This document shows positions 12,466 to 21,815 of a DNA stretch of 64,000 nucleotides, one piece after another; position 1 is the stretch's first letter; each line of letters starts with the position of its first letter. The translations under genes and the position numbers were made by a program. Source of the DNA: Roseicella aerolata (GTDB lineage Bacteria; Pseudomonadota; Alphaproteobacteria; Acetobacterales; Acetobacteraceae); contig NZ_JAJAQI010000012.1 of assembly GCF_020523605.1 (NCBI RefSeq), positions 79,033 to 143,032 on the forward strand, given 5' to 3'. The notes below the pieces were generated by a model. That model worked only from the letters and a program-made list of their open reading frames with translations. It ran no database searches and was not told the DNA's origin.

Positions 12466-15267
12466 ATGGCGAACCCGCCGCGCGAGACAGGCCCGGCGGG
12501 CCTGCGGGCCACCGCGCGCCTGCAATTCCATGCCGGCTTCACGCTGGACGATGCGGTGCCGCTGGTGCCCTATCTCGCGCAACTGGGCATCAGCCATCTC
12601 TACGCCTCGCCCATCCTGAAGGCGCGGCCGGGCTCCACGCATGGCTACGACATCGTGGACCACAACCAGATCAACCCGGAGCTGGGCGGCGAGCCGGCCT
12701 TCCGCCGGCTGTCGGCGGCGCTGCGGGAGGCCGGGCTCGGCCTCATCATCGATATCGTGCCGAACCATATGGGTATCGGCGGTTCCGACAACGCTTGGTG
12801 GCTGGACGTGCTGGAATGGGGCCGGCAGAGCCCCTACGCCCCCTATTTCGACATCGACTGGGAGCCGCCGGACCGCTCGCTCTCCAACCGCCTGCTCGCG
12901 CCCTTCCTGGGCGCGCCCTATGGGGAGGTGCTGGCCTCCGGCGACCTGAAGCTGCATTTCGATCCGGCGGATGGCCGCTTCCACGCGCAGTACTGGGAAC
13001 ACCGCTTCCCCATCGCGCCGCAGCACTACCATCACATCCTGCAGGCGGCGAAGGACCCGGCCCTGGGGAGGCTGGCACAGGAGTTCGGCCGGGTCGGCCT
13101 GCACCAGCGCGACCGCGCCCTGGCGCGGGAACAGGCCGCGGGCTGGCGCGCCGCGCTGCGCGCGCAGGCGGAGACGCCGGAGGGCGGCGCCGCGGTCCAG
13201 GCCGCGCTCGCCGCCTTCGACGCGACAACCGAGGAGGGGCGCCAGGCCCTGCACCGGCTGCTGGAACGGCAGCACTACCGCCTCGCCTGGTGGCGCGCCG
13301 CGGCGGATGAGATCAACTGGCGCCGCTTCTTCGACATCACCTCGCTGGCCGGCCTCAGGGTCGAGCTGCCGGAGGTCTTCGACGCCACGCATGACCTGAT
13401 CCTGCGCCTCTATGCCGAGGGCGCGGTGGACGGCGTCCGCATCGACCATGTGGACGGCCTGGCCGATCCGCGCGGCTATTGCCGCAAGCTCCACCGCCGC
13501 ATGCAGGCCGTGCGGCCGGGCCGCCAGCCGATGATCTGGGTCGAGAAGATCCTCGCCCCCTTCGAGACGCTGCGGACCGACTGGATGGTGGACGGCACCA
13601 CCGGCTACGACTTCATGGACGAGGCCAGCGGCGTCCTGCACGACCCGGCGGGCGAGGCGCCGCTGACCACGCTCTGGACCGAGCACACCCACCGCAGCCC
13701 TTCCTTCGAGGAGGAGGCGCGGCAGGCGCGGCGGCAGATCCTGCGGGACAACCTCGCCTCCGAGCTGAACGGCACCGCCGCGGCGCTGAAGCGCGTGGCG
13801 CTGCGCGACCTGGTGACGCGGGACTTCACCCTGACCGGCCTGCGCCGGGCGCTGACCGAGGTGCTGGTGCATTTCCCGGTCTACCGCCTCTACATCACCC
13901 AGGGCGGGCGCAACGCGGAGGACAAGCGCATCCTCGACTGGGCGCTGGCCGGGGCGCGGCGGACGGTGCGCGCCACCGACCGCCCGCTGATCGACCTGCT
14001 GGATTCCTGGCTGGGCGGGGAGCCGCCGCGCAGCCTGCCGCCCGTGCAGCGGCGGGAAAGGCTCTCGGCCGCGGTCCGCTTCCAGCAGCTCTCGGCCCCC
14101 GTCGCGGCGAAGAGCGTGGAGGACACCGCCTTCTACCGCTACGGACGGCTGATCTCCCGCAACGAGGTCGGCTCCGACCCCGCCCGCTTCGCCGTCACGC
14201 CGGCCGGCTTCCATGCCTCGGCGCGCGGCCGGGCGAAGAGCTTCCCCCGCGCCCTGCTGGCCACCGCGACGCATGACCACAAGCGCGGCGAGGATGTGCG
14301 CGCCCGCCTCGCGGTGCTGTCCGAACTGCACGAGGAATGGGGCGCCGCCATCCGCCGCTGGTCGCGCCTCAACGCGCCGCTCAGGAAGGACCTGCCGGAC
14401 GGCGCCGCGCCGGGGATGAGCGCGCAGCTCATGCTCTACCAAACCCTGGTCGGCGCCTGGCCGCTCGGCCTCCCGCCGGGGGATGAGGCGGGCGTCGCGG
14501 CCTTCCTCGAGCGGGTCGCCGCCTGGCAGGAGAAGGCGCTGCGCGAGGCCAAGCGCCGCACCGAATGGGCGGTGCCCAATGCCGAGTACGAGGCGGCCTG
14601 CCGCGACTTCCTCTTCGCCATCATGGCGCCGGACCGCGCCAGCCATCTGCGGGAGGAGATCGCCGGCTTCGCCACCCGCATCGCCCCGGCGGGGGCGGTG
14701 AACGGCCTCGCCCAGGCGCTGCTCCGCTGCACCGCCCCGGGCGTGCCGGATCTCTACCAGGGCACGGAGTTCTGGGACTTCTCCCTCGTGGACCCGGACA
14801 ACCGGCGCCCGGTGGACTGGGATGCGCGCCGCACGGCGCTGGAGGCCGCGGGCGCGCCGGCCGGGCTCCTCGCCCATTGGCAGGACGGACGGGTGAAGCA
14901 GGCGATCATCGCCCGCGCCCTGGCCCTGCGCGCCGCGCGCCCTGCCCTCTTTGCCCAGGGCGACTACCAGCCGGTGACGGTGGAAGGCCCGATGGCCCAG
15001 CACGTCCTCGCCTTCCTCCGCACCCGGCGGGGAGAGGCCGTGCTGACCGTCGTCACCCGCCTGCCGGCCGCGCCATTGGGCGATTCACCGCTCCCGCTGC
15101 TGTCGCCGGCGGAATGGGGCGGAACCGATCTTCGCCTCCCGGCTTCATGGGAGGCACGGCACTGGCGGGAGGCGCTGACCGGGGAGGGTCACGCCGCCCA
15201 TGGCGACCGCCTGCCCGTCGGGCAGGTGCTCGCCCGGCTTCCGGTGGCGCTGCTGGAGGTGGGATGA
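12466..15267 (+). CDS. treY: malto-oligosyltrehalose synthase TreY
   Basis: A 933-residue GH13_26 enzyme that converts the reducing-end alpha-1,4 bond of maltodextrins to an alpha,alpha-1,1 bond, giving maltooligosyl-trehalose for TreZ. Visible signatures are YASPILKARPGSTHGYDIVD near residue 45, nucleophile Asp327 in GVRIDHVDGLADPRGY, Glu360 in IWVEKILAPFE and Asp604 in ATATHDHKRGEDVRARLAVL. The length, longer than most GH13 proteins, suits TreY. GGAGA lies seven bases before the ATG. The separation from malQ (106 bases) and from otsA (184 bases) is larger than for earlier gene pairs, so internal promoters are possible. Confidence 0.96.
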   Translation: MANPPRETGPAGLRATARLQFHAGFTLDDAVPLVPYLAQLGISHLYASPILKARPGSTHGYDIVDHNQINPELGGEPAFRRLSAALREAGLGLIIDIVPNHMGIGGSDNAWWLDVLEWGRQSPYAPYFDIDWEPPDRSLSNRLLAPFLGAPYGEVLASGDLKLHFDPADGRFHAQYWEHRFPIAPQHYHHILQAAKDPALGRLAQEFGRVGLHQRDRALAREQAAGWRAALRAQAETPEGGAAVQAALAAFDATTEEGRQALHRLLERQHYRLAWWRAAADEINWRRFFDITSLAGLRVELPEVFDATHDLILRLYAEGAVDGVRIDHVDGLADPRGYCRKLHRRMQAVRPGRQPMIWVEKILAPFETLRTDWMVDGTTGYDFMDEASGVLHDPAGEAPLTTLWTEHTHRSPSFEEEARQARRQILRDNLASELNGTAAALKRVALRDLVTRDFTLTGLRRALTEVLVHFPVYRLYITQGGRNAEDKRILDWALAGARRTVRATDRPLIDLLDSWLGGEPPRSLPPVQRRERLSAAVRFQQLSAPVAAKSVEDTAFYRYGRLISRNEVGSDPARFAVTPAGFHASARGRAKSFPRALLATATHDHKRGEDVRARLAVLSELHEEWGAAIRRWSRLNAPLRKDLPDGAAPGMSAQLMLYQTLVGAWPLGLPPGDEAGVAAFLERVAAWQEKALREAKRRTEWAVPNAEYEAACRDFLFAIMAPDRASHLREEIAGFATRIAPAGAVNGLAQALLRCTAPGVPDLYQGTEFWDFSLVDPDNRRPVDWDARRTALEAAGAPAGLLAHWQDGRVKQAIIARALALRAARPALFAQGDYQPVTVEGPMAQHVLAFLRTRRGEAVLTVVTRLPAAPLGDSPLPLLSPAEWGGTDLRLPASWEARHWREALTGEGHAAHGDRLPVGQVLARLPVALLEVG

Positions 15268-15451
15268 CGCGCAAGGCCAGAATGCGTGACCTGCGGCCCG
15301 CAAGAAGAGCCGAGGCCACGGATGGAGCCCGCCGGTCGCGCCGGAAGGCGCGCGGCGCGGCGCGGCGTGGCGAGCCAGGCCTGGAAGGGCGGCGCCCGGC
15401 GCCCGGCGACGGCAGGCCGGCAGGACCCGGCCCATCGCATCGGGCCGTGTC

Positions 15452-16846
15452 ATGAGCCGCATCGTCGTCGTCTCCAACCGCGTGCCGGTGCCGCAGGGCA
15501 ATGCCGGGCAGGCCGGCGGGCTGGCGGTCGCGCTCCTTGGCCTCATGCAGCGCCGCGGTGGTCTCTGGTTCGGCTGGAGCGGCGCGGTCGCCGAAGGCAA
15601 TGCCCCGCCCAACCTCACCCAGCGCGGCGGGGTCGGCTATGCCACCATCGACCTGACCGAGGCGGAGCATCGCGGCTACTACACCGGCTACAGCAACGGC
15701 GTGCTCTGGCCCATGCTGCACGGCCTGCCGCATCTGATGAGCTTCCGCCGCCAGGACCTCGACGTCTACCGCAAGGTGAACCGGCGCTTCGCCGATGCGC
15801 TGGTGCCGCTGCTGCGGCGGGACGACCGCATCTGGGTGCATGACTACCACCTGCTGTCGCTGCCCGGCGCGCTGCGCCAGCGCGGCGTCTTCGGGCCGAC
15901 CGGCTTCTACCTGCATGTCCCCTTCCCGGCCCCGGACGCGGCGGCTGTCGCCCCCGGCATCCGCGGCCTGGTGCAGGATGTGCTGGCCTGCGACCTGCTC
16001 GGCTTCCAGACCGCGACGGACCGCGACAATTTCGCCGCGACCGCGGTCGGCTTCGCCGGCGCGGTGCGCACCGGCGATGCCATGCTGGAACTCGGCGGCC
16101 GGCCCGTCCGGCTCGGCGTCTTCCCGGCGGAGATCGCCGCCCCCGAATTCGCCGCGACCGCCGCGGCGCAGATGGAGGCGGAGCCGAGCCGCCTGCTGGC
16201 CGAATCGCTCCGCGGCCAGGCGATGCTGCTCGGCATCGATCGGCTGGACCCGACCAAGGGCCTGCCGGAGCGGCTGGAGGCCTTCCGCCGCGTCGTCGCC
16301 CGCCGGCCGGCACGCAGCCTGACCATGCTGCAGATCGCCGCCCCCTCGCGCGAGGATGTCGCGGCCTACAAGCGCCTGCGGCAGGAGATCGACTTGGCCG
16401 CCGGCGCCATCAACAGCGAATTCGGGGAGCCCGACTGGCTGCCGCTGCGCCTGCTGGCCCGGCCGCAGAACCGCGACACGGTGGCGGGCTTCATGCGGCT
16501 GGCCCGGGTCGGGCTGGTGACGCCGATCAGGGACGGCATGAACTTGGTGGCGAAGGAGTACATCGCCGCGCAGGACCCGGCCGACCCTGGCGTGCTGGTG
16601 CTCTCCCGCTTCGCCGGCGCCGCCGCCCAGCTCTCCTCCGCCCTGCTGGTCAACCCGCATGACGCGGAAGGCATGGCGGAGGCGATCTGCGCCGCGCTCG
16701 ACATGCCGCTGGCCGAGCGCCAGGCACGCTGGCAGGACGCCTGGGCCGCGATCGCCGGCGCCTCGCCCGAGGGCTGGGGGCAGGATTTCCTGCGCGCCCT
16801 GGCGCCGGAGGCGCTGGACCGGATGCCGATCGCCGGCACCGCCTGA
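15452..16846 (+). CDS. otsA: alpha,alpha-trehalose-6-phosphate synthase OtsA
   Basis: A 464-residue GT20 glycosyltransferase making trehalose-6-phosphate from UDP-glucose (or another NDP-glucose) and glucose-6-phosphate. The start SRIVVVSNRVP, glycine loop AGGLAVALLG, IWVHDYHLLSLP, FYLHVPFPAPD, the donor-binding motif GIDRLDPTKGLPER and the C-terminal VTPIRDGMNLVAKEYIAAQ are all conserved. No phosphatase domain is fused and no otsB lies in the window, so dephosphorylation must be encoded elsewhere. The gene is 184 bases from treY without a clear ribosome binding site. A hairpin at 16903-16921 may end the cluster transcript. Confidence 0.95.
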   Translation: MSRIVVVSNRVPVPQGNAGQAGGLAVALLGLMQRRGGLWFGWSGAVAEGNAPPNLTQRGGVGYATIDLTEAEHRGYYTGYSNGVLWPMLHGLPHLMSFRRQDLDVYRKVNRRFADALVPLLRRDDRIWVHDYHLLSLPGALRQRGVFGPTGFYLHVPFPAPDAAAVAPGIRGLVQDVLACDLLGFQTATDRDNFAATAVGFAGAVRTGDAMLELGGRPVRLGVFPAEIAAPEFAATAAAQMEAEPSRLLAESLRGQAMLLGIDRLDPTKGLPERLEAFRRVVARRPARSLTMLQIAAPSREDVAAYKRLRQEIDLAAGAINSEFGEPDWLPLRLLARPQNRDTVAGFMRLARVGLVTPIRDGMNLVAKEYIAAQDPADPGVLVLSRFAGAAAQLSSALLVNPHDAEGMAEAICAALDMPLAERQARWQDAWAAIAGASPEGWGQDFLRALAPEALDRMPIAGTA

Positions 16847-16902
16847 GCGCGGGCCGGCCGGCAGAATCCCCCCGGCTCGGATCAGCGGTGCCGGTTTGCG
16901 CC

Positions 16903-16921
16903 ATGCCGTGACCCGCGGCAT
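16903..16921 (+). terminator. possible terminator after the trehalose cluster
   Basis: ATGCCG and CGGCAT form a six-base stem with a seven-base loop, followed by CCTTCTT. It lies 57 bases after the otsA stop and before the hydantoinase gene. The stem is short and the pyrimidine tract weak, so this is only a candidate. Confidence 0.35.
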
Positions 16922-16971
16922 CCTTCTTGCACGTCCGAACCTGCGAGCGGAACGGCAAGGGAGAGCCTGCG

Positions 16972-18444
16972 GTGGCGGAATACGACCTGGTGGTGCGCGG
17001 CGGCGAGGTGGCGACCGGCTTCGGCACGGCGCGCTGCGACATCGGCATCCGCCGCGGGCGCATCGTGGCGCTCGCGGAGCGCCTCACCGACGCCGCCGCG
17101 GCGCTCGATGCCGGCGGGCTGCTGGTGCTGCCGGGCGGCGTGGACAGCCACTGCCATATCGAGGAGCCGGCGCGCGGCGGCACCGCCGGCGAGCCGGCGG
17201 TGACGGTCAGCGAGGAGAGCTTCCTCACCGCCAGCACCTCCGCCTTCGCGGGCGGCACGACCTCGGTCGTCTGCTTCGTGCCGCAATGGAAGGGCGAGGG
17301 CATCCTGCCGCGTCTTGCGGATTACGAGCGGCGCGCCGCCAGGGGCATGCTGGACTACAGCTTCCACCAGATCATCACCGATCCGACGGAAGCGGTGCTG
17401 GAGCGGGAGGTGCCCGAGATCGTCGCCCGCGGCATCCGCAGCCTGAAGGTCTTCCTGACCTACGAGCCGCTGCATCTCTCGGACGAGGACTACATCAAGG
17501 TCCTGGTGACGGCGCGGAGGAATGGCTGCCTGGTCACCGTCCACTGCGAGAACTACGCCGCCATCAAGTGGCGGACCGGGGCGCTGCTGGCCGCCGGCCT
17601 GACCGCGCCGAAATACCATGCCTGGTCCCGCCCGCCGGTGGTCGAGCGGGAGGCGACGCACCGCGCCATCGCGCTGGCGGAGCTGGTGGACCAGCCGATC
17701 CAGGTCTTCCATGTGAGTTGCGCCGAGGCGGCGGAGGAGATCGCCCGCGCCCAGGCGCGCGGCCTCAAGGTCTGGGGCGAGACCTGCCCGCAATACCTGA
17801 CCCTGACGGCGGGCGACATGGACCGGCCCGGCTTCGCCGGCGCCGCCTTCATGTGCAGCCCCAGCCCCCGCAGCCCCGAGGAGCAGGGGCGGGTCTGGGA
17901 GATGATCCGGCGCGGCACGCTCGATGTCGTCTCCTCCGACCATTGCGGCTTCTCGATGGGCGGCGACCGGGGCAAGGCGGTGAATGGCCGGGATGCGGGC
18001 TTCGATGCCATCCCGAACGGCATCCCCGGCCTCGCCGCGCGGCTGCCGATCCTGTTTTCGGAAGGCGTGTCGAAGGGGCGCATCACCCTCGACGACTTCG
18101 TGCGGCTGACCGCGACCAACCCGGCGCGACTGATGGGCCTGGCGCCGCGCAAGGGGATGATCGCGGTCGGGGCGGATGCCGACCTGGTGCTCTGGGACCC
18201 GCGGAAGAAGGTGACGATCACCAACGCGCTGATGCAGCACGCCATCGACTACACGCCCTATGAGGGGCTGGAGGTCACGGGCTGGCCGGTGGCGACGGTC
18301 CGCCGCGGGGAGGTGGTGATGCGCGACGGCGTGGTGCAGGCGGAGCCGGGGACGGGGCGGTTCCTGCCGCGCGGGCCCTATGCCATGGTCCAGCCGCGCG
18401 GCGTGCTGGAGAACGGCTTCGACGCGGCCCCGCCGCGGGGCTGA
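16972..18444 (+). CDS. hydA: dihydropyrimidinase/D-hydantoinase family amidohydrolase
   Basis: A 490-residue cyclic amidohydrolase of the hydantoinase/dihydropyrimidinase family, which opens 5-substituted hydantoins or dihydropyrimidines to N-carbamoyl amino acids. Binuclear metal-site residues are visible: HxH in VDSHCHIEEP (about residue 60), the presumed carboxylated Lys in SLKVFLTYE (about 160), His in VTVHCENYA, His in VFHVSCAEA and Asp in SSDHCGFSMGG. The frame extends upstream to a TTG at 16927. GTG 16972 is preferred because AAGGGAGAG ends six bases before it and the family usually begins just before the YDLVVRGG strand. The substrate cannot be told from sequence. The nearby D-aminopeptidase-like and D-amino-acid-dehydrogenase-like genes suggest D-amino acid metabolism. 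Confidence 0.9.
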   Translation: MAEYDLVVRGGEVATGFGTARCDIGIRRGRIVALAERLTDAAAALDAGGLLVLPGGVDSHCHIEEPARGGTAGEPAVTVSEESFLTASTSAFAGGTTSVVCFVPQWKGEGILPRLADYERRAARGMLDYSFHQIITDPTEAVLEREVPEIVARGIRSLKVFLTYEPLHLSDEDYIKVLVTARRNGCLVTVHCENYAAIKWRTGALLAAGLTAPKYHAWSRPPVVEREATHRAIALAELVDQPIQVFHVSCAEAAEEIARAQARGLKVWGETCPQYLTLTAGDMDRPGFAGAAFMCSPSPRSPEEQGRVWEMIRRGTLDVVSSDHCGFSMGGDRGKAVNGRDAGFDAIPNGIPGLAARLPILFSEGVSKGRITLDDFVRLTATNPARLMGLAPRKGMIAVGADADLVLWDPRKKVTITNALMQHAIDYTPYEGLEVTGWPVATVRRGEVVMRDGVVQAEPGTGRFLPRGPYAMVQPRGVLENGFDAAPPRG

Positions 18445-18464
18445 AGGAGGGGTCGGATGGCCCC

Positions 18465-18482
18465 GGATGCGGTCACGCATCC
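18465..18482. terminator. hairpin after hydantoinase gene
   Basis: GGATGCG and CGCATCC form a perfect seven-base stem around GTCA, 20 bases after the hydantoinase stop. There is no T-run. A nearly identical, longer hairpin lies at 54745-54768 downstream of the chemotaxis receptor gene, so this may be a dispersed repeat that serves as a terminator. Confidence 0.45.
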
Positions 18483-18533
18483 CGGCCGTCCGCCCGGGCG
18501 GAACCCGCGGCCCGGCGCGGCATTGAGAGCGAC

Positions 18534-18950
18534 ATGCTGCGCTTCCGTTCCATCCCCGTCCTGGGCGCGCTGGCGCTGCTCGGCGCCTGCGGCACCCCCC
18601 AGACCACCGAGGCCTTCGACCAGCGCATGGCGGGCTATGTCGGCCAGTCGGAGGCGGCGCTGGTCGCCAGCCTCGGCGTGCCGAGCCGGACCTACGAGGC
18701 CGATGGGCGCCGGCTGCTGCAATGGGATTTCGTGCAGCAAAGCTCGGCGCCGGCGGTCTATCCCAGCCTCGGGCTCGGCTTCGGCAGCTTCGGCTTCGGC
18801 CGGGGCGGCGGCAGCGGGGTGGGTGTCGGCACCGGGCTGGGCTTCGGCCTGGGCGGCGCGGCACCGCCGCGGGCCTGTTCCGTGGTGTTCGAGACGCGGG
18901 ACGGGACGGTGCAGGGGTTCAATCGCAACGGGACCGGATGCGTGGCCTGA
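18534..18950 (+). CDS. small glycine-rich lipoprotein of unknown function
   Basis: A 138-residue protein with an N-terminal export signal and a lipobox (LLGAC, Cys about residue 19), so it is predicted to be a lipoprotein. The middle part (YVGQSEAALVASLGVPSRTY, then LLQWDFVQ) resembles the small BamE/SmpA-like fold, in which a short helix precedes a beta strand. A glycine-rich stretch of about 35 residues follows, then two cysteines in RACSVVFETRDG and GTGCVA. I do not recognise a named family and the BamE resemblance is only by eye. It stands alone, 90 bases after the hydantoinase stop, with a strong hairpin shortly after its own stop. Confidence 0.75.
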   Translation: MLRFRSIPVLGALALLGACGTPQTTEAFDQRMAGYVGQSEAALVASLGVPSRTYEADGRRLLQWDFVQQSSAPAVYPSLGLGFGSFGFGRGGGSGVGVGTGLGFGLGGAAPPRACSVVFETRDGTVQGFNRNGTGCVA

Positions 18951-18973
18951 CGCATGGCGAAAGGGCGTGAACC

Positions 18974-19000
18974 CCCGGGCGCAGGCCGGTTGCGCCCGGG
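18974..19000. terminator. strong hairpin after the lipoprotein gene, overlapping a degenerate dispersed repeat
   Basis: CCCGGGCGCA and TGCGCCCGGG form a perfect ten-base stem with a seven-base loop, 23 bases after the lipoprotein stop. The preceding bases (GGGCGTGAAC and CCCGGG) match the centre of the 48-bp dispersed element seen at 33396 and 49879. There is no T-run. Confidence 0.5.
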
Positions 19001-19166
19001 CGTCTCCGGGCAGGCATGTCCGCCCGGGTGCGAGGATGCAGGGACGCCACCTTGATCCCGGATGGGAGCAATGCTTGTAGGCTTGGCTCTCACATCGCTG
19101 CGACACCCACCCTACCCAGGCCCAGGCCGGAGCGGTGGCCCCGACAGGAAGGCTCGTACACCGCCC

Positions 19167-19799
19167 ATGTTCTACGAACCCCGGCTCGGCCACGGCCTGC
19201 CCTATGATCCCTTCAAGGCGATCGTCGCCCCGCGCCCCATCGGCTGGATCTCGACGCTCGACGCGGAGGGCCGCGCCAACCTCGCCCCCTACAGCTTCTT
19301 CAACGCGGTTCACTCGCGTCCGCCGATGCTCGCCTTCACCAGCGAGACCATGAAGCACAGCGCGGCCAATGCGATCGCCACCGGCGAGTTCGTCTTCAAC
19401 CTCTGCACGCGCCCGCTGTTCGAGGCGATGAACATCTCCTCCGGCGCGCTGGCCGATGGCGAGAGCGAGTTCGAGGCCGCGGGGCTGGCGAAGGCGCCGT
19501 CCCGCCTCGTGAAGGTGCCGCGTGTCGCCGCCTCCCCGGCGGCGCTGGAATGCCGCGTGGTCCATTCGATGCGGCTGCACGACGTGGATGGGGCGGAGTT
19601 GGAGGGGTGGCTCATCATCGGCCAGGTTGTCGGCGTGCATATCGACGATGCCTGCATCCGGGATGGCCGCTTCGATACCGCGGCGGCGCAGCCCCTGGCC
19701 CGTTGCGGCTACCGGGACTACGCAACCGTCACCGAGGTGTTCGAGGCCCTGCGCCCGACGGATGGCGGCGCCTTCCTGCCCGGCCAGCGGGACCGTTGA
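19167..19799 (+). CDS. flavin reductase domain protein (DIM6/NTAB family)
   Basis: A 210-residue protein with the FMN-binding split-barrel fold of flavin reductase-like proteins. The motif VAPRPIGWISTLDAEGRANL near residue 20, then PYSFFNAV and TSETMKHSAANAIATGEFVF, are typical of this family, whose members reduce or bind FMN. The frame is open from 19062, but ATG 19167 begins just before the conserved PYDPFKAIVAPRPIGW segment, as in homologues. The substrate or partner oxygenase is unknown; no monooxygenase gene lies beside it. The next gene is convergent, with 90 bases between the stops. Confidence 0.87.
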   Translation: MFYEPRLGHGLPYDPFKAIVAPRPIGWISTLDAEGRANLAPYSFFNAVHSRPPMLAFTSETMKHSAANAIATGEFVFNLCTRPLFEAMNISSGALADGESEFEAAGLAKAPSRLVKVPRVAASPAALECRVVHSMRLHDVDGAELEGWLIIGQVVGVHIDDACIRDGRFDTAAAQPLARCGYRDYATVTEVFEALRPTDGGAFLPGQRDR

Positions 19800-19889
19800 C
19801 GAAGGGCTGGGCAGGGCCCGGGGAGATCGCCGAGGCACGCCGCATCGCCGAAGCCGCCTGCCGGGTGCGGGGCAGCCTCCCCGGCGCCG

Positions 19890-21431
19890 TCAGGCGCGCT
19901 GGAACTCCAGCACGCGGCTGCGGGCGGTGAGCAGGCGGAGCCGGTCCGGCGCCCGCAGCCAGGCGCAGGCGCGGCTCGTCCAGGGCGGCGCGCCGACCGC
20001 CAGCAGCGCCCGCCCGTCCCCCAGCGGCGTCAGCGGCACGCGGCGGTGCAGCGGCCCGGCCCCGAAGGCGGCGCTGCCGCTGCCATCCGCCGCGATCTCG
20101 ATGGCGAGTTCAGCCCCCTGCGCCGGCGCGCGCCAGAACCCGGCCAGGCCGGGGGAGAGCCGCGCATCGGGCGGGACGGGGCGGAAGCGGCGGGCGGCAT
20201 GGCCGATCTCGCCGGCAATGCCTGCGCCCTCCCGCCGGAGGCGCATCGGCAGGTAGGGCGAGAGCGCGACGACCTCGCCCGGCGCCTCGCCCGCCATCAG
20301 CAGATCGCGCGCGCCGAGGAAGGTCACGGCCCCGTCCCGGTGCTCGAGCCAGGCCGGGCCGTCCGCCTCGATGAACAGCCCCTCCGGCAGCAGCGGCGCC
20401 GCCGGCCGCGGCGGCGCGAGGCCGAGCAGCGCCGCCATGATGCGGAGCGCGGGCAGGTAGGGCTCCGTCTCCTCCCGGTTCGAGAGCAGGACGACGCCGA
20501 GGCCGCGCGCGGGGGCGAGCAGGACATGGTTCTTGAAGCCCGGCAGGTGCCCGCCATGGCCGACCAGGCGCTCGCCCCCGATCCCCGTGACCGCCAGGCC
20601 CAGGCCGTAATGCGAGGCCCGCCCATCCTGCAGCCGGGCCGGGGTGGCGAGCTGCGCCAGGACATCGCCGGCCGGCCCGTCGCCGCGCAGCAGGGCGCGC
20701 AGCCAGGTGGCGAGGTCGCGGGCGCTGCCGGCCATCCCGCCGGAGGCGGAGAGCGCCATGCCATAGGCGCCGATCCGCCAGGGGCTCCCCGGCCCCTCCC
20801 GCCAATACCCGTCGGCGAGGCCCGGGAGCGGCCGGTCCCAGCCGGCGGGAAAGCGGAAGCCGGTGCCGAGCGCGGCGTTCAGCGCGCCCTCCACCCAGGC
20901 GCCGAAGACATGGCCCTGCCGCGCCAGCGCCTGCTCCACCAGGCGGTAGCCGGTGTTGCTGTAGGACATCTCGCTGCCCGGCGGAAAATCCAGGCCCGGC
21001 AGCGCGGCGGTGAAGGCATCCAGCGCGGCAGGTTCGATGGCGGCGGTATGGGGCACGCCACAAAGGGTATGGCTCGGCAGCAGGTCCGGGATGCCGCCGG
21101 TCATGGAGAGGGCACGGAAGACCGGCACCGCCGCGATCGGCGCCGGCAGGCCCGGCAGGAGGGCGCCGAGCGGCGCCTCCAGTTCCAGCCCATGATGCAG
21201 CGCGAAGGCGCAGAGCAGGTGCTTGGTGATGGAGGCGAAGCGGCTGGGCGTCGCGACGGTGAAGGGAATGCGGTGCGGAAGGCTGGCGAGGCCGGCGCAG
21301 GCCTCGCCGCGGAGGCCGTCCCGGTCGAGGAGGAGGATGGCGCCGCCCGGCCCCGGCTCGCCGGTCGCACGCCACGTGGCGGTGGTGGGCTCGGCCTCGG
21401 CCATGGCGGCGGTCCAGTCTGGCTGTCGCAT
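19890..21431 (-). CDS. serine hydrolase of the beta-lactamase/D-aminopeptidase family
   Basis: A 513-residue member of the S12/class C beta-lactamase superfamily. The catalytic motifs are SxxK in FASITKHLL (about residue 80), YxN in MSYSNTGYRL (about 180) and HxG in GHGGHLPGF (about 305). The sequence around them and a long C-terminal beta domain resemble D-aminopeptidase (DAP), which removes N-terminal D-residues from peptides. No signal peptide is visible, so a cytoplasmic place is likely. The frame is open to 21746, but the start at 21431 has GGAG eight bases upstream and the stretch before it is arginine-rich non-coding-like sequence. Esterase or other amidase activity cannot be excluded. 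It shares a strand with the D-amino acid dehydrogenase-like gene upstream. Confidence 0.85.
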   Translation of the reverse strand: MRQPDWTAAMAEAEPTTATWRATGEPGPGGAILLLDRDGLRGEACAGLASLPHRIPFTVATPSRFASITKHLLCAFALHHGLELEAPLGALLPGLPAPIAAVPVFRALSMTGGIPDLLPSHTLCGVPHTAAIEPAALDAFTAALPGLDFPPGSEMSYSNTGYRLVEQALARQGHVFGAWVEGALNAALGTGFRFPAGWDRPLPGLADGYWREGPGSPWRIGAYGMALSASGGMAGSARDLATWLRALLRGDGPAGDVLAQLATPARLQDGRASHYGLGLAVTGIGGERLVGHGGHLPGFKNHVLLAPARGLGVVLLSNREETEPYLPALRIMAALLGLAPPRPAAPLLPEGLFIEADGPAWLEHRDGAVTFLGARDLLMAGEAPGEVVALSPYLPMRLRREGAGIAGEIGHAARRFRPVPPDARLSPGLAGFWRAPAQGAELAIEIAADGSGSAAFGAGPLHRRVPLTPLGDGRALLAVGAPPWTSRACAWLRAPDRLRLLTARSRVLEFQRA

Positions 21432-21815
21432 CCGGCGGTCTCCACTGCGGCGATGATGGGCCGGCATGGTGCCGCCCGCGCCGGCCTGGCGCATCCCCCC
21501 GTTGCTGGCCGAAGCCCGTGCCGGCCGGCGTCTGGGCAGGTCCGGCACCCGGCGCCGCAGCGGGCCGGGACGACCCGCGCCGCGGCCGGCGGCGGATGAA
21601 GCTTCACCGCCACAGCGGCCCGCGTCCGGAACCGTACACCGGTCAGCCGCAGGCCATTGTCTGTCGAGCCGCCTCACGGGCGCGGGCAAGGTGGTCCCCG
21701 CTGGGATTGCACCGCGAAGCCTGCGGGGTGCCCCGTTCACGCCCATCCGCGATCCGCCCCGGGTGACGGCCGGCCGACCGGCGCCACGCCGCCGGGAGGT
21801 CCGGTTCCTTCTCCG
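21432..21815. other. 384-base intergenic stretch, no gene recognised
   Basis: This lies between two minus-strand genes. All frames give arginine-, proline- or alanine-rich translations typical of non-coding GC-rich DNA. No convincing hairpin with T-run, promoter or small RNA was recognised. It probably contains the promoter of the downstream minus-strand hydrolase gene. Confidence 0.5.

Noticed and set aside
12394..15003. 869-codon open frame on the minus strand opposite treY
   Set aside because: Composition is that of a GC shadow; treY on the other strand has all conserved motifs.
15264..15455. Possible 63-residue gene between treY and otsA
   Set aside because: The translation is almost entirely Arg, Ala and Gly, with no ribosome binding site or recognisable motif.
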